Source: Hexactinellida sp. DTS-2022 (Eukaryota; Porifera; Hexactinellida). From it: a DNA stretch of 64,000 bases. The first letter of the stretch is position 1. Every line of letters begins with the position of its first letter. Both the position numbers and the translations under genes were made by a program. The notes beneath the pieces were generated by a model. It was given only the letters and a program-made list of their open reading frames with translations. It made no database searches and was not told the DNA's origin. The stretch covers positions 15,073,624 to 15,137,623 of the forward strand of contig JAPNXP010000002.1 of assembly GCA_028753945.1 (NCBI GenBank), in the 5' to 3' direction. Below, in pieces: positions 51,628 to 62,927 of this stretch.

Positions 51628-54600
51628 ATGAGTCGTAAATCAGTCAAAGAAGTTAGTATCCTCGGGACCGAAAAGCGGAGGTTCCCCAACAAGCACTACG
51701 TATACGTAATACAGGTAACCTGGACAACGGGTGCCACCAACAAGATATACAGACGGTATTCACAGCTGTTTGAGTTCCAGCTGTCTCTAATCGCACAGTT
51801 TCCGGTGCAGGGGGGAAAGAAGAATCCGGAAGATAGAACTCTGCCATTCCTACCAGGTAAGAACCCTTAGTTGTTAATTCATTGAATAATAGCCAGGAAA
51901 TGAATAAGTTTATCAACCATTTATAATTAGTTAACTAAGGTAAGAACTGATCGTATTATCGTATTATCAACCTATTATACACAAATTAACACAATACCCG
52001 TATGAATCAACTTAGTATACGTACTTATTATACGCATAATACACGTATTAATCTACTTATAATACTTATGCCTATTATACACGTATGAATCAACTTGTTT
52101 TTATTACTCGTATTATCAACCTAGTATACATACTTGCTATACGTATATACTCGTATTATCAACGTAGTATACGTAGTATACATACTATACTTATTATCAA
52201 CCTAGGCAAGAAGCTCTTCGGACGGAGTCATGTCAGGGACGTGGCCGAAGAGAGACTGGTGCCTATAACCGAGTATCTGCAGTCTCTGGTCAGCCTTGCA
52301 CCCGAGGTTTCTGCGAGCCAAATAGTAACCAACTTCTTCGAGGTACGTTCTGTTATTAAATAATACATACAGTCTATACAGTCAGGTTATTTTATTATGA
52401 AACATTCAAGGGACCAATATTGTGTTCATAATAGAGACTTCATAATAAGCGAACTCAACTTAATACAAACCCTATGTAAGTTGTTAAATACCATAGGGCT
52501 TGTTCATATAAAAAGTTTCATATTAAGCAGGCAGAAATTGTTCACAATAAGCAGACCTGACTGTATTTATATATTGTCCAACACCTTTTCTAATGTAATT
52601 TCAAGTAGTAGCGAAGTGATTTTATTAACAGATGTCATGTATTACAGTATAACCTCGTTAGTACGAACACGGTTAATACGAACACTATTTAAAGTCCCTT
52701 AGCTAGGGGACTTAAATAGTGTTCGTATTAACATGACATCTGTTATTGACTGTCCCATAGCCTACTATAAATTGGCATCTGTTATTGACTGTCCCATAGC
52801 CTACTGTAAATTGGCATCTGTTATTGACTGTCGCATATCCTACTGTAAATTGGCATCTGTTATTGACTGTCCCATAGCCTACTGTAATACATGACATCTG
52901 TTATTGACTGTCGCATATCCTACTGTAAATTGGCATCTGTTATTGACTGTCCCATAGCCTACTATAAATTGGCATCTGTTATTGACTGTCCCATAGCCTA
53001 CTATAAATTGGCATCTGTTATTGACTGTCGCATATCCTACTGTAAATTGGCATCTGTTATTGACTGTCCCATAGCCTACTATAAATTGGCATCTGTTATT
53101 GACTGTCGCATATCCTACTGTAAATTGGCATCTGTTATTGACTGTCCCATAGCCTACTATAATACATGACATCTGTTATTGACTGTCCCATAGCCTACTA
53201 TAAATTGGCATCTGTTATTGACTGTCTCTATTAGCCTACTAATACATGGCATCTGTTATTGACTGTCCCATAGCCTACTATAAATTGACATCTGTTATTG
53301 ACTATAGCCTACTGACGAGGACATTAAGCCTATTCGGGAGAGACACAAGAGGTCCGTGAGAGGGGAGGCAAACGAGATATCGGATCCCATCCTCCTCGAG
53401 CAGTGGGTCTGCATCGGGGACTTCGAGAAGGGAAAGCGAACAGAGTGCTCCCTTAAGGAAGGAGAGGTTGTGGACGTGATCGAGAAGAAGGCTAGCGGCT
53501 GGTGGTTCGTAGATAACGGCGGGAACAAGGGCTGGGCCCCCGCGTCGTATCTGGAGTCGCTAGCCGGGAAACAAGATAACGAGGTGGAGAAATGTGCTCC
53601 CGGTTAGTTGTTATTATACAGCGATTTATACAGAGGTTTATACAGGGATTTATACAGAGGTTTATAAGCTCGGGAAATTCCAAAAAATTCCCAAATTTCC
53701 GGAAATTTTACATAGAAAAATTATTATATATACGCTGTACCTAGTTTTGAAATTTTGATAAACCATATCTATAGTGTAGAGTTGTTACTGTGCGCTTGTT
53801 ATTTTTCCTCATGACAGTCTAACTTAAGTAGCCAAAAATTTTGGCAATTCAAATAAAGTTCCTAAGAATAATTTGAAATATGTAATCTTTGCAGAAATTT
53901 CCATGGAAAACAAAAATTTTGGAAATTTACAACACTAGTTATTATACACTAATATACAGCTTATTTATACAGCGATTTATCCTAATATATCTAATAATAG
54001 CAAGATATTCAGTTCCCAAGCGAGCATTTAATGTCTGTTCTTTTAATGGCAAATTCGTCTATTAATTAACAAGCAAATTTCGTGCAAAATGCGACTTGCT
54101 ATACACGAACACCACTAAAAAAAACATTTCCCTTATTTAGAATTCCAATTAAACGTTATGTAACTACAAAAAGGATGTTCTGACACACATTGGTTAATTA
54201 ACTTTCCCTTGGAAGCAGTGTATTATACAGGAATTTGTAAATAGCTCCTAATCCTGGTCTGATCCAATTTTAATACGCCTAAATCAATAATTAATGTTAC
54301 GGTATAGGAGAGGAATCCAAATTTTCGCGCTCCTAATTTCAAATTTTCCAAAAATCATGCTCCAAAAGGAGCGTCTCGTGCTCCTGGATAATTCCATGCT
54401 TGGAAGCGTTACTTAACGTTCGAATATGTATTGACGAGTTCTACAATCCATGGTTATTATATTAAATACGATAAGATAATTATAATTATACCCCCGTTAA
54501 CCAAAACTGTTGGATTTATTAATTCAACAGTTCCACTCTTGTTCTAATAGTTAGCTACACTCAAATAAAACAAAGTTTGTTTAAATATCAAGTCCAGACT

Positions 54601-57600
54601 GCAGATACGATTCGTTGGCACCGTGTCTCGGACTCTTATCCCTGTCCCTTCTCCTGTCTCTCTCTCTGTCCTTATCCCTGTCTTTATCTTTATCCTTGTC
54701 TCTTTCTCGGTCCTTCTTTCCTCTCTCTTTCTCTTTCCGTTCCTCTTTGTCTCTGCTGCGGTCTATCTTCTCGCGCTTGCGTTCCCGCGGCGAATGAGAC
54801 CTGAAATGTAATAATAAATATCTAAACATAATATTGTAATTAGCATGCACTTATAATACGAAATTCCGGTTAAATATCATCACTATTTCAGTCCCCTTCA
54901 AAGCCTTTTCAATACAAACGATATTGGTTAATACGAATTCCGGATAAGGCGAACGCATTTTGGTCCCTTGGTGTTCGTACCAGTGTAGTTCTAAGGATTT
55001 GCTTAGAGAGCCCTCACTCCAAAACGTTCGGCTTAAAAAAATTTAATTTAATTTTTTTTTTAAATTAGAGGTCCTTTGGCATGAGTCCCTATATCACTTA
55101 TGTACCTGCGTCTCTCCTTGTCCCTGCTCCTGCTCCGGCTCCTGACCTGCTTCCGGGAGCCCCTCTCCCGCTGCACAGGGGAGTACCGTCTCTTCCGATC
55201 ATCCACCCCCGTGTACCCCGTCCTCTCCTCCTCGCGACCCGAATACTTGCTGCAGTTATCCGGCGCGCCCCTCCGCGTGCCGCCTAGGCCCCCCCCCAGC
55301 CGTCTCGGGACCCAATCCTGTGTTGTTCTGCCCCGCTCCACGTCCACTAGCACTCGCTTTTGGTATATCTTCTTACCATCCGCGTGTTTATACGCATCCA
55401 GCATGTCCCTTTGGTGCTCGAACTCTATAAACCCATACCCCCGGAGCTTCCCCTGGGTGTCAGTGACCATGTTCACTTTCTTTATCGCCCCGTAAACCTC
55501 GAATTCCCTCCTAAGTTTGGCTTCTGTGACTTCGTAACTTAGCCTCGCTACGAAGAGTGTCTTGTATGGATCGCCGCCAGCGTTTGGGTCGGAGTGAGGG
55601 TCCCATTTGTCCAACTTACGCTCCAAATCCCGTTTGTACCTGTCGCCCTTTTCCTTGAGACGCCGGTCGAGTCGCTCCTGTTTGCTTTCTGGGTAGCTCT
55701 TGCGAGAAGACGAGCCTTTGCTCTCAAAGAAGTTTACATACCGGGACACACCGCCGTACTTACATTCCGGTTTTTCTTCGGACAGTTTGTCGGTGGGCGG
55801 TAGATATGGGATCGATTCTCGCGCTTGAAATAGCGCGAGTAGATTCGGCGGAAGGTACTGCGTCATCGTATGTACTTACCGGTTCACTTACCCTGATTGT
55901 GGAACCTACCTGTTAGCTGAATATATACAGGAGATAATACCCACCCATTCCACCCTTATTTGGGACTTCTAACTTACCGTATAAGGGAAGTAGAAGGGTA
56001 ACCGATAGAAATAAAATTATTTCGCTTTTTTTGTTATTAGGTATTTTAAAATTCAACTTACTCGGGCAACTATACCTGGATATAAGGTACTTTCGTTCGT
56101 TTTGTTAGATACAAATTTGGTAAAAGGAAGATGTTTTGTTATTATCTAAAATAGTTCAACTTACTTCGGGTAACTATACCTGGTATAAAGGTACTTTCGT
56201 TCGTTTTGTTAGATACAAATTTGGTAAAAAGGAAGGTGTTTTGTTATTATCTAAATAGTTCAACTTACTTCGGGCAACTATACCTGGATATAAAGGTACT
56301 TTAGTTCGTTTTGTTAGATACAAATTTGGTAAAAAGGAAGGTGTTTTGTTATTATCTAAATAGTTCAACTTACTTCGGGCAACTATACCTGATATAAAGG
56401 TACTTTAGTTCGTTTTGTTAGATACAAATTTGGTAAAAAGGAAGGTGTTTTGATATTATCTAAAATTCTAAATAGTTCAACTTATTTCGGGCAACTATAC
56501 CTGGTATAAGGTACTTTCGTTCGTTTTGTTAGATACATATTTGGTAAAAAGGAAGGTGTTTTGATATTATCTAAATAGTTCAACTTACTTCGGGCAACTA
56601 TACCTGGATATAAAGGTACTTTAGTTCGTTTTGTTAGATACAAATTTGGTAAAAAGGAAGGTGTTTTGATATTATCTAAAATTCTAAATAGTTCAACTTA
56701 TTTCGGGCAACTATACCTGGTATAAAGGTACTTTAGTTCGTTTTGTTAGATACAAATTTGGTAAAAGGAAGATGTTTTGATATTATCTAAATAGTTCAAC
56801 TTACTTTGGGCAACTATACCTGGGTATAAAGGTACTTTAGTTCGTTTTGTTAGATACAAATTTGGTAGAAAGGAAGGTGTTTGATATTACATTGTAAATA
56901 ATTCAACTTACATAACTACCTGAATGTAAGAAAGGTACTTTCGTTCGTTTTCGTTAGCTACATATTTGGTAGAAAGGAATGTGTTTTGTTATTACGTATT
57001 GTAAATAATTTAACTTACATCAGTCAACTATACCTGAATGTAAGAAAGGCTAAACTATCAAGAAATAGTAAATCAGTACAAAAGCAATAAAAACTCATAG
57101 TTAGAAATCTATTTAAATAGTACAGAACTCAACTTTTACTATGTGGTTGTGTTTTAATACTATGATCTATAATATGATTCTATATCTATCTATGCTATGG
57201 CAAATACCTACATGTTGAACAAGGGATTTGTCACTATTCCATAGTTTATTAGTTTACAGGTTTTATACATGTATAGTATACAGTATAATATAACGGCTAC
57301 TTATAATAGGTCCCCACATGACTTCCCATATTATAATCAACCTGTGTATAGCGGTCACTTGACCATGCCGTTTATATGGATATAAACGGCCAATTTTACC
57401 CAGTCCCTTGGGTGGCCGTTAATATCAGTTCTTTGCGGACCATTTAACAATTTCCCCATTGCTTTAGACACACACGCCATGATAAATCATGAAAGTGAAC
57501 ACCTCTCAAAGTGAACATTTTGGCTGGTCCCCAGGGTGTTCACTTTCTGAATGTTTTACTGTATTATAATTCGCTTGGACTGCATCTCTACATCTATAAT

Positions 57601-60600
57601 TATAAATATAAAAAAATAGGAATTCATGTCATTTAGCCAATATCCAATATCCATGAAGTGGCATAAGTGTCTGCCACGTGCCACTGTGGCACAAATGAGA
57701 ATTTGAAATTAGCAATTTAGACACTGGTAGCAACGGTTATAAATATCTTTATACGTATTATACTTATGGTTTTGAGGATGATTTTTTGGAAAATATTAAT
57801 TAGAAGCGGGTAATTTTTGAATCTTCTCCTATACGGAATCATCAAAATTTGTGATTTGGGCGTCTGGAATTGATCATATTTACAAATGGCTGTATAAATT
57901 ATTACTCTGGTTACAACGGTTATAGATATCTGTATCTGTTATAATACTTATGGTTTCCAGGTGAGGAGGAGGAATACATAACAAACAATTCGTACATCGC
58001 GCAGAGTCCTGACGAGCTAGGGTTCGACAGAGGAGTTGTTATTCTCGTTCTACAGAAGAACTACGATGGTTGGTGGCTCTGTCGTTACCAGCGGAGAGAG
58101 GGACTTATTCCGGCGGCCTATCTCGAGACTAATACACAGGAAGTGGATAGACAAGGTGATATACAATCTGATAATTTAATAGAACATGTACATTAATGAT
58201 GCGGACACGTTGGTCACACCAGATTGCCAATACACACACTTTAGATGCCTACCATGTAGGGTGTAATAACATCATGGGAACTGCATATAGTGTCTTATTA
58301 TATAGGGTATATTTTCCACTATATAGGGGTATATGCCAACCTTTTCCAGTATAATGTTTTTATATCCGGCGTCTATTAGCTCACTTTTAAATTAACTTCC
58401 AATACTTAATATGGATACCGGTTATATAAGAACATCGTCGGGAACTGCATATAATGTTCTTATAACCGGTATAATTATATAGGATATATTTTCCACTATA
58501 TAGGGGTATATGCCAATGTTATCATAACCAGCATGTTCTTATAACCGGTCCGACATTTACTGTACTCACTTTAATTAACTTCCAATGCTTTAACAATGAA
58601 GTTTAATTGGAAATTTGGAATAAATAATTTTATAACTTTGTGTTTGTTTACAACAGTATTTATTGTGTTTGCATTGTCTACAGAGTATTACAACAGTATT
58701 ATTGTGTTTGTTTACACATACGTATTATTGTTTGTTTACAAATATTATTGTGTTTGTTTACAGATATTATTGTGTTTGTTTACAGACGATAAGAGAAGCC
58801 ACGCTACTCTCCCAGCGAGTGCGAGCTCAAACCTTATAAGTTCCAAAGCAGACAGTCCCACTTCAAGTATGGATACACACAATATAGTAACAACCAGGGG
58901 ACCGTATATATTAGTCCCTTATCCAGAAATTCTTATTAATAGATGCCACTAAGTATAGTAACTCCCGTTATAACCAAGTCGGATATAACGAAATAACCGC
59001 TTATAACGAAATGGAGATTCCCCCAGAGCACTAAATGCATTAATTATTATCCGCTTATAACGAATATCCGGATATAACGAAGGGATTTACAGGTCCCAAT
59101 CACTTCGTTATAACGAGAGTTCATTGTGGTAGCAATATTGCTCTATCAGCAAGTTATTTCAGTCCACAAGCGAGAATTTAATGTTATATATCTTCCTCTA
59201 ATAGAAAGTTCGCCTATTAGCAAGCAAATTTCATACAAAATGCGACTTACTATTACACGAACACGTATACTACTGTATTACAGTGGATGCCGGTTATAAG
59301 CACATCGTCGGGAACTGCACTTAATGTGCTTATAACCGACATAAATAATATAGGGTAGATGGCAACCGTTTTCCAACATAGTGTTCTTATAACCGGTGTG
59401 CTTATATCCGACATCTACTATACTATTATACTATAGAGTCTGTTAAGCATAACTACAAGAGTATAGAAGTTAAGCCAACACAGCCGGCTATACCCACTGG
59501 CCTAGGAACTGCCGTTACACAACAGTTTATACCCAGGAGACACTCCGTAAGGCAAACTTCCGTCAGAAAACGAAAGGAAAGGTATTTGTATTAATCACCA
59601 TAAATTAGAAACTTATATAAACTAAGCACTGTTAACTTGACAAATTGACCTTTAGATGTTTAGAAATTAAATTATGGATTAACTCATAAATCGTTCAACA
59701 CCTTTTCTAATGTAATTTTAAGGACTGGAAAGGTAAAATAACTTGTATGTAGACCGTCTATTTATAGACCAGGTTTTCTTGACTTAAATAGTACGCACTA
59801 CGCAGGGGATTTTGGTATACAAATTTTATAGAAAATCTACAAATTATTAGCTTAGTTGTATGGGCTTTTATATACTGCCTATATACTATAAGGAAGCTCA
59901 ATTTCAAACACCAAAATTTAACTTTTGATGCCAGGTTTTTGTATTTACATGTGTTGGCGGATGTATAAGTAAGCCTATTATCTGTTTACCTGTTAACTAG
60001 AGAATCGCTTGGCTCATTCGACAAGACAATTCCAGAAGGCAGAATTGATCTGTACGTCGCTCAATCGGATTATGAAGCTACGCAATCCGACGGTCTCTCC
60101 TTTAAGCAGGGAGACACAATTGAGGTACACCGGTTGTTTTAACGTATACAGTCAGTTGTTTTAGCAATATTACAAAATATGTTACCGAAGACATATCGAA
60201 TAGATAGAAAGTGGGAATAATGTACAATGATTGATTTACTGCGAACATTGACTTTAGTGACAAATCTCTAATTTCTTTTGTCCAGAGGTCCGTAGCAGTA
60301 TTTAAAGCTACTTCGGATTTAGTGATATATCATATATCGGATATACTAGTGACCTTTTTACCCTACCAAACGAGTGTCCTTAAACTGTACAGTAAATTCA
60401 ATAATAGTTATGTTCTCTATTTCTTTTGCCCACTGGTGGACTATTAGAAATAACATACTGTACTATTTTACTATTTTATATAAGCAATATACGTAAAGAT
60501 AATGTGTGTTTATTAGGCTATAGACAATCAAGTGTCGTTAAATCCAATGTGAGTGCTGAAAATACCTTGCTAATAGAGCAATACTATATTGGTATTATAG

Positions 60601-62548
60601 CAATTCCTAATAAGGGAACACCACTGTACAGATAATATGTGTTTAGGTTATAGACAAACAAGTAACACCACTGTACAGATAATGTGTTTATTAGATTATA
60701 GACAAACAAGTAACACCACTGTACATATAATGTGTTTGTTAGGTTATCGACAAGCAGGACTCGGGCTGGTGGTGGGGCACCCTGGGGGGGCGGGACGGTT
60801 GGGTGCCCGCTTCCTATCTGGAGAGATCCGGGGGGGAAACCGGGGCACAGGAGCGAAACCTGAAATCCAAGCGGTGCACTGCCAAGGAGCGGTTTAACGG
60901 AAATGCGAAAGACACGCTTTCCTTCAGAGCAGGCGAGGTGTTTGAGTTGATCGAGAAGAGCGATACCGGTTGGTGGTACCTACAGAACCAGTCCGGCCAA
61001 GAGGGCTGGGCCCCCGAGGACCTGCTAACCGAGGGGGTTAAGAAACAAGCCCCTCCCTCCCCGAATAAGCCACTGCCACAAAGTGTGTCGGCTAACCACT
61101 TGAGTTCTGTTAATGGCAAGCCGTCTCTTCCCGTCTCTAGGTCATTCAATAGCGACCTGAAGGCACAGCTCAAGCCTGTGAGCACAAACAAACCTACTCA
61201 GCCGGATAAACCGGTTATACAGAACACACAAATTATAAAACCTGATAAACCGGTTATACAGAACACACAGGTTACAAAACCTGATAAACCGGTTATACAG
61301 AACACACAAGTTATAAAACCTGATAAACCGGTTATACAGAATACACAAGTTACAAAACCTGATAAACCGGTTTTCCATAATACACAAGTTACAAAACCGG
61401 ATAAACCTGTTTTCCAGAACACACAAATTACAAAGCTGGATAAACCGGTTTTACCTTCGAGACATGAGACAGCTAGCAAACCTGAAATACCGGTTTTGCC
61501 AACTAACAACCGAAACTCAGAATTACAAAACAGCTACAAAGCAATCAAAATAGGTTCTGTCGCAACTGACAAACCGGTCACTCCCGGAAAGCCGTCCTAC
61601 GCTAAAGTTAAGATCGGGACACCAGGAGTCGAATCGGACAAGCCTTCTCTCCCTACGAAACCCAGACAGGCCCCACCCTCCGAAAACAAACCACCTGTCA
61701 CCTCTAAGCCCAAACCGGAAGAGGGGAGTGTACAGAATGAGTTGGCTAGCATGTTAGCCAAACGCTTGCAAACCTCAGCCAAGCCAAACCTCTCTGCTAG
61801 CAACAAACCGAGTCGTCCTATCAGTCAGGAAATAACGACTGTTAAACCTGTTACAGGAGCTCACACGAATCTATCAGAACCTGTTAAACCGGTTTTAGGA
61901 GCTCAAAAGAAGTTATCAGAACCTGTTAAACCGGTTATAGGAGCTCCAAAGAAACTTTCAGAACCTGTTAAACCTGTTATAGGAGCTCAAAAGAAAGTTT
62001 CAGAATCTATTAAACCAGTCCTCCCCTCTCGCCCAAATAGGCCTTCTGTTATTGCCAATAAAACCAACAGCATCGACAGTAACAATACCAATACTACTAA
62101 TAGCACCAATACTACCAATAGCACTATAAATAGCACTAATAGCACTATAAATAGCACTAATAGCACTATAAATAGCGCCAGCAGTAAGTACACTACTACA
62201 GACGACAACAGAGCTTATGAGGAGGGCTGTCTGAGTTTCCGAAGCGGAGAGAGTGCCGAGCTAATCGAGAGGGGGGACAGTGGTTGGCTGTGGATGCGGA
62301 TACGCAAGGACGAAGGTTGGGTATTCAAAGATAAAGTTAAACTCGAAAGGGGCGCCCCCCCTATACCAGAGAATATAGGGCCAGTGGCCCTTGAGGACTT
62401 TAGAGCAGAACACGACGGGAGTATAAGTTTTAAGAAAGGGGACAGTCTACAGATTGTAGAGACCGACAGTGGCTCCGGTTGGACGTGGGTCCGCGTGGGG
62501 AAGAAAGAGGGGTGGGTACCAACAGACATGATTAGCGAATGTAAATAA
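51628..62548 (+). CDS. SH3PXD2A: Tks4/Tks5-like adaptor: PX domain and six SH3 domains, complete
   Basis: Eight exons join in phase to 1003 codons: 51628-51856, 52206-52342, 53308-53602, 57961-58155, 58786-58866, 59437-59581, 60001-60124, 60743-62548. The PX domain is at 6-122 (RRFPNKHYVYVIQVTW, IYRRYSQLFEFQ, FGRSHVRDVAEERLVPI), closest to Tks4/5. SH3 domains lie near 153-206, 225-279, 377-430, 445-497, 886-942 and 947-1000, each with a GWW or GW plus ALYxY-like remnant. The linker (about 555-880) is rich in KPDKPVIQNTQ repeats and an NST/NTT run. Known role: PX binds phosphoinositides and SH3s organise podosome/invadopodia and NADPH-oxidase partners. Human Tks5 has five SH3s, Tks4 four. SNRNP70 is nested in intron 3. 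Exon 5 ends are the least certain (donor GTATGG). Confidence 0.92.
51857..52205. repeat. Tks-like intron 1 with repeated acceptor words
   Basis: 'cgtattatcaacctag' type words occur at about 52109-52124, 52153-52166 and as the real acceptor ending 52205, between 'tatacgta' repeats. Confidence 0.8.
52378..52562 (-). repeat. Family B MITE in Tks-like intron 2
   Basis: 'cagtcaggttattttattat' to 'ataagcagacctgactg', about 185 bp. It is followed by a family J fragment and a collapsed family A copy (52646-52730). Confidence 0.8.
52734..53307 (+). repeat. 39-bp minisatellite made of the exon 3 splice acceptor
   Basis: About 15 copies of 'ctgttattgactgtcccata' plus 'gcctactataaattggcat'. The final copy ends at the true acceptor 'gactatag' and exon 3 starts CCTACTG, the same CCTACT found in every unit. 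Confidence 0.95.
53603..54580. repeat. Tks-like intron 3, left of SNRNP70
   Basis: 53795-53935 is a third copy of the repeat in PCMTD intron 1. About 54000-54115 is family G; about 54230-54405 is family I. TTTATT at 54515-54520 is AATAAA for SNRNP70, about 60 bp past its stop. Confidence 0.7.
54581..55866 (-). CDS. SNRNP70: U1 snRNP 70 kDa protein (U1-70K), complete, nested in the Tks-like gene
   Basis: Two exons join in phase to 326 codons: 55866-55106 and 54800-54581. The conserved start MTQYLPPNLLALF and IPYLPP, KWDPHSDPNAGGDPYKTLFV before the RRM, RNP2 TLFVARL, RNP1 LRGYGFIEF, YKHADGKK, RVLVDVERGRT and RRLGGGLGGTRRG are all U1-70K hallmarks. The tail is Arg/Ser/Glu/Asp/Lys-rich (RSRSRSRDKERRR, then alternating DKDKDRDK). 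Known role: binds U1 snRNA stem-loop I and helps define 5' splice sites, nucleus. Human U1-70K is 437; the shorter length is in the RS/RD tail. The gene lies in intron 3 of the Tks-like gene on the other strand. Confidence 0.96.
55867..56040. promoter_or_regulatory. Probable SNRNP70 promoter and 5' UTR region
   Basis: About 170 bp between the SNRNP70 start codon and the minisatellite. No TATA box or initiator stands out, so this is placed by position only. Confidence 0.3.
56045..57060. repeat. Approximately 105-bp minisatellite in Tks-like intron 3
   Basis: About nine to ten units of 'gttcaacttacttcgggcaa', 'ggtactttcgttcgttttgt', 'acaaatttggtaaaaaggaa' and 'gtgttttgttattatctaaa'. The last units are more divergent. 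It lies just upstream of SNRNP70. Confidence 0.95.
57061..57960. other. Tks-like intron 3, right part
   Basis: AT-rich. About 57330-57560 has two degenerate MITE-like pieces ('ccgtttatatggatataaac' and 'gtgaacacctctcaaagtga'). 57770-57900 is a family I remnant. No exon beyond the one starting at 57961. Confidence 0.5.
58156..58785. repeat. Tks-like intron 4: family C MITE and acceptor-like array
   Basis: A degraded family C copy at about 58230-58380 and a better one at about 58410-58563. From about 58640 come units of 'attattgtgtttgtttaca'; the last two end in 'tttacag', the second being the true exon 5 acceptor. Confidence 0.8.
58867..59436. repeat. Tks-like intron 5: row of three different MITEs
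   Basis: Family D at about 58951-59128, family G at about 59131-59270 and family C at 59281-59420 lie end to end, separated by only a few bases. Confidence 0.82.
59582..60000. repeat. Tks-like intron 6 with family J element
   Basis: 'cgttcaacaccttttctaat' near 59693 and 'ggtgttggcggatgtataag'-like sequence near 59950 form inverted ends; the middle is AT-rich. Confidence 0.55.
60125..60742. repeat. Tks-like intron 7 with copies of the exon 8 junction
   Basis: Units of about 48 bp ('aatgtgtttattagattata', 'gacaaacaagtaacaccact', 'gtacagat') recur from about 60499 and become regular from about 60630. The last is continued by the real junction 'tgtttgttag' and exon 8 GTTATCGACAAGCAGG. Confidence 0.85.
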
Positions 62549-62657
62549 CAACAACAACAACAACAAGGATTTAATGAATTAATGTTAAAATAGTGTAAAT
62601 TGTGTGAGTGTATATTTTTGAGCATTTTTCGAGATGTTTAGTTGCAAATTTGAGTGA

Positions 62658-62663
62658 AATAAA
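62658..62663 (+). promoter_or_regulatory. Poly(A) signal of the Tks-like gene
   Basis: AATAAA about 110 bp after the stop codon, in 'gtgaaataaacaaaac'. Confidence 0.7.
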
Positions 62664-62707
62664 CAAAACAGAATATCACAATATATAGAGCCCTAAGTTT
62701 TTCTAGA

Positions 62708-62927
62708 ATGTTCTATAACGAAGAAATAGCAGAATCCTGTCCAGACACAGCTGTCGGAACTGAAACTGAAACTGAAACTGAAACTACAGAATATATCAGC
62801 AGTTCCATTAACTACTTTACGTAAGCAATAAGAAGTGTGAAATTAAGTTGTTTACAAATATTTGTTTTCTTTTAGAGGATTGGGATCTGGCTGGCTAGGG
62901 AATGTTTGGGAAAAAGCAAAGGAACAA
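62708..62927 (+). CDS. Putative first two exons of an unidentified gene
   Basis: Exon 62708-62820 begins MFYNEEIAESCPDT, has a TETETETETE run, and ends at a GTAAGC donor. Exon 62876-62927 follows after a 55-bp intron with a pyrimidine-rich tract and TAG, and gives GLGSGWLGNVWEKAKEQ before GTAAAT. Phase agrees across the intron. The Trp-containing amphipathic piece recalls N-termini of membrane-associated proteins, but I do not recognise the gene. Later exons were not found; a 27-codon stretch before GTAAGT at 63480-63563 might be one. It starts only 160 bp after the Tks-like stop. Confidence 0.4.

Noticed and set aside
52712..53172. Repeated-peptide open frames on both strands in 52712-53172
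   Set aside because: They come from the 39-bp minisatellite, whose length is a multiple of three so frames stay open. No start context or exon evidence.
56174..56368. A repeated-peptide minus-strand gene at 56174-56368
   Set aside because: Two copies of the 105-bp minisatellite translated; no splice or start support.
61142..61509. Repetitive minus-strand frames at 61142-61509
   Set aside because: Antisense shadows of the KPDKPVIQNTQ linker of the Tks-like protein.
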